Part shown: piece by piece, positions 1-5,765 of the stretch
Layout of the letters: every line of letters starts with the position of its first letter
How positions within the stretch are numbered: position 1 is the stretch's first letter
Assembly: GCA_036557405.1 (NCBI GenBank)
Contig: DATBHO010000132.1
Coordinates: forward strand, 1 to 7,583
DNA: 7,583 bases
Direction of reading: 5' to 3'
Source: TA-21 sp036557405
GTDB lineage: Archaea > Thermoproteota > Nitrososphaeria > Nitrososphaerales > Nitrososphaeraceae
Translations under genes and position numbers: made by a program
The notes under the pieces: model-generated
Seen by the model: only the letters and a program-made list of their open reading frames with translations
What the model was told of the DNA's origin: nothing
The model's database searches: none

Positions 1-201
1 GAAACGGAGAAACCAACCGAAAATCAGGATGCCAAATTGATATCTCAACTCAATTATGATATACGAGAAAATGCGAAATTACTTTCTGAATTAGGTCTAG
101 TGACTCCAATCGGCACCAATATTAAGAAAAGAATCATTGAAAGTTATGAACGAATGAGAAGTATGGGAGTGGATCCAGATAAGGGCGATATAAGCAGGTA
201 A
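1..201 (+). CDS. C-terminal end of an unrecognised protein (5' end outside window)
   Basis: Frame 1 is open from the first base to a TAA at 199-201, giving the last 66 residues of a longer protein. I do not recognise the family. The fragment is highly charged, with no Cys and no hydrophobic stretch long enough for a membrane segment. Residues about 11-35 look like an amphipathic helix, followed by a second helix at about 41-55 and a polar tail ending in GDISR. The composition fits a soluble, helical C-terminal domain. A chance frame is possible, but 66 stop-free codons with balanced composition in AT-rich DNA favour a real gene. The gene converges on the small - strand gene ending at 441, leaving a 239-nt gap between the two 3' ends. 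Confidence 0.6.
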   Translation, partial: ETEKPTENQDAKLISQLNYDIRENAKLLSELGLVTPIGTNIKKRIIESYERMRSMGVDPDKGDISR

Positions 202-415
202 GCTCATTTAATCTATTTTCCTCGCATTAACAACATCACCAGTTTTTGATTATTAAAACTATAAGTGTACCTGATTTAATCTTCATCCAAAAGTGATAGA
301 AAATCTACACTGTAAGGTATTTGAAATTACGATAGAATTTAACATTTTAAGAATAGACCCATACTTGATGGTGTTTTATCTTTTATGTAGAAAATTTTAT
401 GATTTTATTATAATA

Positions 416-430
416 GAAAAAATAAAAAAT
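416..430 (-). terminator. T-rich transcription stop for the 72-residue gene
   Basis: Read on the - strand, this stretch is attttttattttttc. It lies 10 nt beyond the stop codon of the gene ending at 441. Archaeal RNA polymerase commonly terminates at oligo-T runs without a hairpin, and two T6 runs this close to a stop codon fit that. The call rests only on composition and position. Confidence 0.45.
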
Positions 431-440
431 TAGAGAATTT

Positions 441-659
441 TTAAGCTAGCTCTTGTCCGGCCCTTTCTCTTTTTCTTCTTTCATATTTTTCTTGCACTAG
501 CTCTTGTACTTCTTCAGATTCTAGTAATTTCATGGTTTCTAATGCCCTTTCAATCACAGTATCGAGGTTTGCAACATGATCTACTTCGACCTCAATTTCC
601 ATATTTGGCCCTGAGGACTTGTATTTGGGAGGTATAGAAATTTTTATTCTTTGAGGCAT
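441..659 (-). CDS. Small charged hypothetical protein, 72 residues
   Basis: The family is not recognised. The N-terminal third (residues 1-28) alternates polar and hydrophobic residues, as in a beta hairpin (KISIPP, then MEIEVEVDHV). Residues about 33-66 form one long, strongly charged helix that could be a short coiled coil, with a basic cluster (KYERRKRERAG) near the end. There is no Cys, signal peptide or membrane segment, so it should be cytoplasmic; the basic helix could bind nucleic acid or a partner protein. The ATG at 657-659 is supported by a TATA-like box centred about 25 nt upstream, the spacing of a leaderless archaeal transcript, and by T-rich DNA just past the stop. These flanking signals make it more likely to be a real gene than its length alone would. 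Confidence 0.65.
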   Translation of the reverse strand: MPQRIKISIPPKYKSSGPNMEIEVEVDHVANLDTVIERALETMKLLESEEVQELVQEKYERRKRERAGQELA

Positions 660-679
660 ATAGTTCCTTAGTTGAGGTA

Positions 680-687
680 TATTTAAA
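680..687 (-). promoter_or_regulatory. TATA-like box for the 72-residue gene
   Basis: The - strand reads tttaaata here, inside the longer AT run at 678-688. Its centre is about 24-25 nt upstream of the ATG, so transcription would begin at or next to the start codon (leaderless mRNA). Confidence 0.5.
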
Positions 688-743
688 TTATTGGATACAA
701 ATGTACTGTTCAGTTTTCTATTCTATTTCTACTTCCTAAATTT

Positions 744-763
744 GTTTAGACTTTTATCTAAAC
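744..763. repeat. Perfect 7-bp inverted repeat with 6-nt loop
   Basis: The arms gtttaga (744-750) and tctaaac (757-763) are exact reverse complements around the loop ctttta. The element is about 85-105 bp upstream of the start of the 72-residue gene and about 380 bp upstream of the nuclease gene. It could be a protein-binding palindrome or an RNA hairpin. No T-run follows the stem on either strand, so it does not look like a bacterial-type terminator. Confidence 0.4.
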
Positions 764-833
764 GTCGTTATTGTTAAACAGTTTCAGAATAAAGTTAGAA
801 ATTCTAGAAAGACTGTAATCAGATCCAGTTAAA

Positions 834-1124
834 ATGGCTCCTGCTGAATTTCGATATGTGTATTTGGATTTCGTAAATATCGTGAAATATAGGAACAGAG
901 AATAGCAGTAATATTAAATGCCCACACTTTTTCAATTCTAAGAGAACTAATTATGAGAAGTAGCTAACGGACAGCTAGTAAAATATATTGATTTATCAGA
1001 AAAGCATAAAGCTAAGTTCATTGTGACTATAACGCATAAAAAAAATGATCATACAGACAAAGCTGATATCAGCCCATATAGCAGATTTGACTCGCTACGA
1101 CACCTTTTCGGGATACCTGAGTAG
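834..1124 (+). pseudogene. Possible relic of a degraded + strand gene
   Basis: An ATG at 834 opens 23 codons (beginning MAPAEFRYVYLDFVNIVKYR) and stops at 903-905. Several stops follow in that frame. The next frame is then open over about 886-960, ending NSKRTNYEK. The first frame reopens from 957 to a TAG at 1122-1124, giving 55 codons that include VANGQLVKYIDLSEKHK and SRFDSLRHLFGIPE. That last stretch has a protein-like mix of residues but no ATG, GTG or TTG near its beginning. The patchwork could be a gene broken by frameshifts and stops, or chance open frames in AT-rich DNA. I do not recognise a family and assign no function. Confidence 0.25.
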
Positions 1125-1141
1125 TAATGTGTTAAATAACA

Positions 1142-2269
1142 ATGTATGAAACAGATTCGCCCTCTTTTCTGGAAATACCAGGTTCCTTAGTTGAACAGAT
1201 GTTACAGAAAACTAACGAAATTGGAGACATACTTCAAAGCTCGATCCGTGATATAAATAACAAAAGGGAGAAATTCCGTTTACAGCTTGAACAAATAGGG
1301 CTCCTGGATAATGATATTAATTTTGGGAATATTGAGTCATTGGTTTCAGGTGGAGTAGATGGAGCCTATGCCATAGATCGTCTTTTGGGAACTGATTTGT
1401 TATTTGCAGCTGCTGTCGGAGTAGAGGGTATAAATGAATTAGAAAATGGAAAAAGGATTGCACCCAACCATGATGTGTTTGTTAACCCAGAAAAACATAA
1501 TCCTGAAAATATGATTGCAGCAAGAGCTATCATGGTAGAAATGGAAATTAATCTAGCTGCAAATTCCCAATACGATATTGTATATCTTGATGGTTCACTT
1601 ACCACGGCATTAATCCACATGTACAAGGCTATCAATTTTATAGAAAATCTTAATTCAAAGTCTTCCTATAAAATTAAGGAAAATTTCAAAGATTTTCTGA
1701 TTTCATATAAGAAAATTTTAGAGTTTAAAGATACTAACAAATATTATCTCGGTATACCAAAATATACTTCAAGGAATGATATTGGTAAAAGCCTTCATTG
1801 GCCTGATAGTTATGACGATAGAGCAATTCTAACTTTGATACTGGATCCTGGAGAATTTACACGTCCAAAATTATTTACAAGTGAAGAAGGATGGCACGTA
1901 AGGTTACCATATGAGGATGATGAACTCAGATCCTTAATGGATCAGGTAATATCAGGAATTAAAAATCTAGCTGTGATTTATTATAAACCACATTCTTGGT
2001 GTCCTGCCTTAAGAATCGAAATGCCATCAGCAATTGCTCGTGATGAAACGAAACTAGATACAATTTTAACCAACGTAAGGAATCAATGTCAAACACCCTC
2101 TATCATGGAACCTTTCCCATTATACATGGCTGATAGAATAGCTAAACATATGGCTCCTGCCATTCCAGCCTATAAGCAGATCATAATGAAACAAATGACT
2201 CAGCTTGATGACAACAATGAAAAAGATATATTTTTTCTGATGCATTCATACAGAACGGATGGTGGATAA
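1142..2269 (+). CDS. nurA: NurA-domain nuclease (partner of the HerA-like ATPase)
   Basis: NurA proteins are Mn2+-dependent, RNase H-like 5'-3' exonucleases/endonucleases that work bound to the HerA pump, trimming DNA ends. This 375-residue protein shows the expected pattern: Asp73 in SGGVDGAY (motif I), Glu133 in MVEMEI, Asp150 in VYLDGS, and Tyr328 with His336 in LYMADRIAKH. From memory, the Sulfolobus NurA residues are D58, E114, D131, Y291 and H299. The spacings E-to-D (17) and Y-to-H (8) are identical here, so the enzyme should be active. Residues 16-53 form a helical stretch like the NurA dimer/HerA-binding helices. There is no signal peptide. The start is ATG 1142 with no Shine-Dalgarno sequence; a later Met20 would cut into the helix. 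The HerA-like gene follows after 5 nt, implying one mRNA and one complex. Overall sequence looks diverged from standard archaeal NurA, so it may be an accessory version. Confidence 0.85.
   Translation: MYETDSPSFLEIPGSLVEQMLQKTNEIGDILQSSIRDINNKREKFRLQLEQIGLLDNDINFGNIESLVSGGVDGAYAIDRLLGTDLLFAAAVGVEGINELENGKRIAPNHDVFVNPEKHNPENMIAARAIMVEMEINLAANSQYDIVYLDGSLTTALIHMYKAINFIENLNSKSSYKIKENFKDFLISYKKILEFKDTNKYYLGIPKYTSRNDIGKSLHWPDSYDDRAILTLILDPGEFTRPKLFTSEEGWHVRLPYEDDELRSLMDQVISGIKNLAVIYYKPHSWCPALRIEMPSAIARDETKLDTILTNVRNQCQTPSIMEPFPLYMADRIAKHMAPAIPAYKQIIMKQMTQLDDNNEKDIFFLMHSYRTDGG
2261..2266 (+). promoter_or_regulatory. Shine-Dalgarno-like site for the TTG start of herA
   Basis: The sequence ggtgga lies in the last two sense codons of the nuclease gene, ending 8 nt before the TTG at 2275. 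It partly matches the anti-Shine-Dalgarno pairing sequence GGAGGTGA. It is the only candidate ribosome-binding site noticed in the window, and it is where one is expected: at an internal gene of an operon that cannot be leaderless. It supports the TTG start. Confidence 0.4.
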
Positions 2270-2274
2270 TAAAA

Positions 2275-4065
2275 TTGGAAATAACTTTGGAAAATACTTT
2301 TGATAAGAAGATTAATTACTTGTTAAAAAACAGTTCCATATTAGGAACGATTGGATCGCCTTCCTCCACAATTGAACTTGCTCTAGACGTATTGGAATCT
2401 TCTGTGACGAGACAACTTGTAGGTGAAATGGCTATCTTCAAGTACTTACAGGACTCGAAAAATCATTATGCAATTGGTCAAATAATAGAAATTGCTCTAA
2501 AGAATTTTTTATTGGAGGATCCAACGATAAAATCTGTTGCAAGAAAAAGAGGAACAGTTAATCCTATTAGTGGCATACAAGATGTTCATGTAGGAAAGTT
2601 GCTTTGTAGCGCTATATTTACCAGTTCTGAGGATCTAGTTGAACCGAGTCTGCTAGGCACAGTCCCACCTACAGGAACGTATGTTTATCAGGTTAATGAT
2701 AATATTTTAAGTACTATTTTAGAAAAACAAAAGAAGAGCTTATTCTATTTAGGGAATAGTTATGGATCCAAAACTAAAATGCCAATGTGGTTTAAGCATT
2801 TCGATTATGGCGAAGACGGTGCTGGTGAAGCCTATCATTTAGGAATCTTTGGTATAACTGGATCTGGAAAATCAACCTTGGCGAAAATGATTCTTACAGC
2901 ATATTCAAAATTCCCTCATATGGGATTATTAGTCCTCGATCCTGTCGGGGAGTTTTCTAAGAGTTTTGCAAATGATTACAGCCATAATATGGACCGCAAT
3001 TACCAAAACTACGGTTCTGATTTCAGTATGAAAAAAATTATGGATTCTCTCAATAAAGAGGTTCTAGCAATTAACGTTAGAAATCTTGTTTTAGATAGAT
3101 GGACACTGTTTGAAGAAATCTTATTACAATCACAATTCTTTCGTCAATTAACAATTAATGGCCCAAATAGGCGATTTGCTGTAGATTCATTAATGCCAAA
3201 ACTTAAAAAGAAAGCATCATTAAACAATTTGATCAAAAGAGAGTACTTCGACCTTCTCATCAATGAATTGCGCAATGATGAAGTTCAGATTCTCATATTT
3301 TCAACTCCGGAACCAAGAAAGAGACTAAACAACCTTGTTTCTACCTTGGATCAAAAAAATTTAGATGATTTGTATTATCAATTTTGGATTCCAATCTGTA
3401 GTCTATTCGAAAACAGGCAGGGTGCATTAACTATTGATGATCTTTTGGAGAAATTTTCTTGGAAACTAAAACCACTTATTGTGATAGACCTTTCTGAACA
3501 AACAGCCCACAAGATGGAACTGAAATACTGGAATGATACTATTCAATCATTAATACTCAAGCGGTTACTTAGAGGATTGGTTAGCCTAGGTGAAAAAACT
3601 TGGCAGAAGAACACCTCGTTAAATACGTTAGTAGTTCTAGATGAAGCTCATAGACATGCGAGAAAAGATGAATTTACGGATACAAATCTCGAACAATTAA
3701 GACTAACTTTACTTGATGCAGTTAGGACCACAAGAAAATACGGGTTGGGATGGCTGTTTATCAGTACATCATTATCCAGTATTCACAGAGATATACTGCA
3801 GCAATTAAGAATTATTTTCTTTGGATTTGGGCTTTCATTAGGAAATGATTTAGTTACTCTTAGAGAATTAGTAGCTGATGAAAAAGCAATTGATTTGTAT
3901 AGGACGTTTACCGATCCTGCAAGTTCTTTCAATACAAAAACCAGAAAATATTCGTTCATGACTCAAGGACCAGTCTCACCATTGTCATTTTCAGGGTCAC
4001 CATTTTTCTTCAACGCTTTAAATCCTGAGGTGTTTATGAAAGAGAATAGCTTATGTAGGACATGA
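2275..4065 (+). CDS. herA: HerA-like FtsK/HerA-superfamily DNA-pump ATPase
   Basis: HerA is a hexameric ATPase that pumps duplex DNA into NurA. This 596-residue protein begins with a HAS-barrel-like region (about 21-150), which in the family docks the nuclease. The RecA-like motor follows: Walker A GITGSGKST (193-201, Lys199), LLVLDPVGEF with Asp222, Walker B LVVLDEAH (Asp456/Glu457), then VRTTRKYG with Arg484/Arg487 as arginine-finger candidates, and a sensor-like FISTSLSS. From memory, Sulfolobus HerA has K154, E356 and R381; the Walker A-to-B distance here is about 55 residues longer, and the total exceeds the usual length of about 500. FISTSLSS replaces the usual Q-R-P-type sensor. The frame has no ATG, GTG or TTG between the upstream stop (2218-2220) and TTG 2275, and the first in-frame ATG would delete 51 residues including part of the barrel. 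No membrane segment is seen; it is cytoplasmic and co-transcribed with nurA. Confidence 0.85.
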   Translation: MEITLENTFDKKINYLLKNSSILGTIGSPSSTIELALDVLESSVTRQLVGEMAIFKYLQDSKNHYAIGQIIEIALKNFLLEDPTIKSVARKRGTVNPISGIQDVHVGKLLCSAIFTSSEDLVEPSLLGTVPPTGTYVYQVNDNILSTILEKQKKSLFYLGNSYGSKTKMPMWFKHFDYGEDGAGEAYHLGIFGITGSGKSTLAKMILTAYSKFPHMGLLVLDPVGEFSKSFANDYSHNMDRNYQNYGSDFSMKKIMDSLNKEVLAINVRNLVLDRWTLFEEILLQSQFFRQLTINGPNRRFAVDSLMPKLKKKASLNNLIKREYFDLLINELRNDEVQILIFSTPEPRKRLNNLVSTLDQKNLDDLYYQFWIPICSLFENRQGALTIDDLLEKFSWKLKPLIVIDLSEQTAHKMELKYWNDTIQSLILKRLLRGLVSLGEKTWQKNTSLNTLVVLDEAHRHARKDEFTDTNLEQLRLTLLDAVRTTRKYGLGWLFISTSLSSIHRDILQQLRIIFFGFGLSLGNDLVTLRELVADEKAIDLYRTFTDPASSFNTKTRKYSFMTQGPVSPLSFSGSPFFFNALNPEVFMKENSLCRT

Positions 4066-4198
4066 GAAGAAACAATGATACTGAAGTTTTGAGGGTTGTA
4101 AATAATTACATCTATAGTAAAATATAATCACCTAAACCTAATTATTCCTCACGAAAATTTTATCTAAGTTCATTGGGACAATGAAAAATCTAAACTTT

Positions 4199-4230
4199 CA
4201 CGTACGTAAACAATCTTCGATATACTTCGA
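4199..4230. promoter_or_regulatory. Candidate operator upstream of the PhnB-like gene
   Basis: An 8-bp perfect palindrome acgtacgt lies at 4200-4207. It is followed by two copies of cttcga at 4215-4220 and 4225-4230, one helical turn (10 bp) apart. The cluster sits just upstream of the TATA-like box at 4242-4249, where archaeal activators or repressors often bind. The repeats are short, so chance is not excluded. Confidence 0.25.
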
Positions 4231-4241
4231 GTGAATACACG

Positions 4242-4249
4242 TATTTATA
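4242..4249 (+). promoter_or_regulatory. TATA-like box for the PhnB-like gene
   Basis: The sequence tatttata is centred about 27 nt upstream of the ATG at 4273, the distance expected if transcription starts at the start codon. It gives the gene its own promoter, separate from the nurA-herA operon. Confidence 0.55.
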
Positions 4250-4272
4250 GTATTATAGGGTAATAAAATTAG

Positions 4273-4764
4273 ATGCAAAAAATTAGCCCGTGTTTGTGGT
4301 TTGATAATAATGCAGAAGAGGCCGTGCAGTTTTATGTCTCAATTTTTAAAAATGCAAAGATTGGTAACGTTACGCGATACGGAAAGGAACGATACGAAAT
4401 TCATAATAGAGAAGAAGGTACTGTAATGACAGTTGATTTTGAAATAGAGGGACAAAATTTTCTAGCCCTTAATGGAGGACCAGTCTTTAAATTTAATGAG
4501 GCCATCTCATTCCAGATCTATTGTGAAACACAGGAAGAAGTGGATTATTACTGGGAAAAACTTTCTGAAGCTGGTGATAAAAATGCCCACCAATGTGGAT
4601 GGCTCAAGGACAGATTTGGAGTTTCATGGCAAGTAGTACCAACTGTTTTGATAAAAATGCTACAAGACAAAGATTCTAACAAAACGGAGAGAGTGATGAA
4701 GGCAATGCTTCAAATGCACAAGCTTGACATTAATACATTAACAAAGGCGTATCAAGAAAAATAA
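4273..4764 (+). CDS. PhnB-type VOC-superfamily protein
   Basis: The 163-residue protein matches the PhnB-like (3-dmu-9_3-mt) branch of the vicinal oxygen chelate fold: CLWFDNNAEEAVQFYVSIFKN at residues 7-27, the EGQNFLALNGGP strand pair at about 59-70, and the hallmark KDRFGVSWQVVP near residues 112-123. Length is normal for the family and it should be a cytoplasmic dimer. Many members are labelled 3-demethylubiquinone methyltransferase, but the fold is not a methyltransferase and archaea with this gene need not make ubiquinone. The substrate is unknown. The start is supported by a TATA box about 27 nt upstream and by alignment with the usual N-terminus of the family. Its TAA abuts the stop codon of the opposing dioxygenase gene with no gap. 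Confidence 0.85.
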   Translation: MQKISPCLWFDNNAEEAVQFYVSIFKNAKIGNVTRYGKERYEIHNREEGTVMTVDFEIEGQNFLALNGGPVFKFNEAISFQIYCETQEEVDYYWEKLSEAGDKNAHQCGWLKDRFGVSWQVVPTVLIKMLQDKDSNKTERVMKAMLQMHKLDINTLTKAYQEK

Positions 4765-5634
4765 CTATCTAGTGTTTAATACAATATTGGTCTCTCCAAC
4801 ATAATCAGAACCTTGTTTTGTTAAATTCATGATGAGGCGCTCTCCACTATTTCTATCGACTAATCCATCAACTGAACCACTACTATAAACAATGTCTTGT
4901 TCATTTGCCGTTTGAGGAGGACCATGGTTACTATAGGGGGATTGTTTATGTATTAGTTGATTCATGGAATTGTTAAAGTAAAGCTGACTTGTCCATTCTA
5001 GAATTGTGTTTGATCCATTGAACATACGGACCTTATCATGAATATGGATAGTTCTGCCTTCATACCAACCTGGATAAATCGTGGAAAATTCAGCGGTGCC
5101 GTTACTGTCTGTCACTTGATAACCACGAAGAAAGTTCTTTCCTGAGGTTCCCATCTCATTAACTGCAGAATAAATGCCTTGGGAATCTGTATGCCAAATG
5201 TCTACTTTTGCTCCACTCAGGGGAACACATCGACCGTTATTTACATCATATACATGAAAGATTAGACGCAGCGGGACACCATCTTTTATCGAGCCATCAG
5301 ACGTATCTGATCTTATATCTGAGCGATTTGGCATTTGGTCTACAAAGTATGGACCTTCAATCTGCTGAGGGGTTCCACTCAGTCTCATTGAATTAGATGA
5401 AAGCGTGCAGGTTCCCGATGCTGAAGCACTTTTTTCAGATGGAGATAGTCCAGGTAAAAATCCAAATTGCACTAGTGTCGTTGGCAATTTTTCATCTGAT
5501 ATTCCTTTAACTACTTGCAGTTCAATTGAATTTGCTGGACCATTTATTTTGATGTGCGTCAAAACGATGACTAGCAACAACATGCTGAAAAGGAATGCGC
5601 CTAAGATCAGTCCTGATATAAGACTCTGGTACAC
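4765..5634 (-). CDS. Membrane-anchored intradiol ring-cleavage dioxygenase
   Basis: Intradiol dioxygenases use Fe(III) and O2 to open catechol-type rings between the two hydroxyls. The 289-residue protein has one membrane segment (about 4-27), a low-complexity Ser/Pro linker (about 60-90), the family motif IEGPYFVD (92-99), and a beta-sandwich core. Expected iron ligands are Tyr155 (GIYSAV), Tyr191 (PGWYEGR), His197 and His199 (TIHIHDKV), with Arg194 as the catalytic arginine. The compact GWYxGRxxHIH pattern is that of the secreted intradiol group rather than classic protocatechuate 3,4-dioxygenase. Five N-glycosylation sequons (Asn103, 178, 206, 221, 270) suggest the domain faces outside. 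The start is GTG 5634: an in-frame stop lies six codons upstream, the next Met (18) would break the membrane segment, and a TATA-like box lies 28 nt upstream. The true substrate is unknown; an extracellular protein-like or polyphenolic substrate is possible. Confidence 0.85.
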   Translation of the reverse strand: MYQSLISGLILGAFLFSMLLLVIVLTHIKINGPANSIELQVVKGISDEKLPTTLVQFGFLPGLSPSEKSASASGTCTLSSNSMRLSGTPQQIEGPYFVDQMPNRSDIRSDTSDGSIKDGVPLRLIFHVYDVNNGRCVPLSGAKVDIWHTDSQGIYSAVNEMGTSGKNFLRGYQVTDSNGTAEFSTIYPGWYEGRTIHIHDKVRMFNGSNTILEWTSQLYFNNSMNQLIHKQSPYSNHGPPQTANEQDIVYSSGSVDGLVDRNSGERLIMNLTKQGSDYVGETNIVLNTR

Positions 5635-5657
5635 ACCTAAAGTACATATTTAGTCCC

Positions 5658-5666
5658 TTTAAATTT
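5658..5666 (-). promoter_or_regulatory. TATA-like box for the dioxygenase gene
   Basis: The - strand reads aaatttaaa, centred about 28 nt upstream of the GTG at 5634. It supports a near-leaderless transcript and helps choose GTG 5634 over the out-of-frame ATG at 5645-5647. Confidence 0.45.
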
Positions 5667-5730
5667 TGTTGGACTTCACGGTATTGGTATGTTTGGGATG
5701 ATGGAAGAAGAGAACTAATAATCCATTACA

Positions 5731-5740
5731 TTTTTTATTA
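5731..5740 (+). promoter_or_regulatory. TATA-like box for the MBL-fold hydrolase gene
   Basis: The AT-rich stretch ttttttatta lies about 26-35 nt upstream of the ATG at 5766. Together with the opposing box at 5658-5666 it gives the 131-nt gap two separate divergent promoters. Confidence 0.45.
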
Positions 5741-5765
5741 TGTTTTAGATGATTAATAGTAATTA

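Larger units (their letters stand above)
660..1141. other. Long intergenic region between divergent genes
   Basis: This 482-nt stretch separates the divergently read 72-residue gene and the nuclease gene. It holds the - strand TATA box at 680-687, the stem-loop at 744-763, and a possible gene relic over about 834-1124. No intact gene with a normal start was found on either strand. No clear TATA box sits at the expected distance from the ATG at 1142: bases around 1112-1120 are GC-containing (ggatacctg). The promoter of the nuclease-ATPase operon is therefore not located; the AT-rich catatagcag near 1076-1085 is only a weak candidate that would leave a leader of about 35 nt. Confidence 0.6.

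Noticed and set aside
1366..1635. 89-codon open frame on the - strand
   Set aside because: It lies wholly inside the NurA-family gene, whose catalytic motifs are on the + strand. It has no family pattern and is an antisense shadow.
4273..4764. Label as 3-demethylubiquinone-9 3-methyltransferase
   Set aside because: The sequence has the VOC fold pattern and none of the S-adenosylmethionine-binding motifs of a methyltransferase. The name is a legacy label of the PhnB-like family.
5208..5396. 62-codon open frame on the + strand
   Set aside because: It is antisense to the core of the intradiol dioxygenase, including the Tyr155 strand region. The His-rich look comes from reverse-complemented codons.
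5645..5647. ATG on the - strand as start of the dioxygenase
   Set aside because: It is out of frame with the dioxygenase. The in-frame GTG at 5634 keeps the whole membrane segment and fits the TATA box spacing.
5405..5653. 82-codon open frame on the + strand
   Set aside because: It is antisense to the membrane anchor and linker of the dioxygenase, with no promoter-like sequence at the right distance and no recognisable domain.
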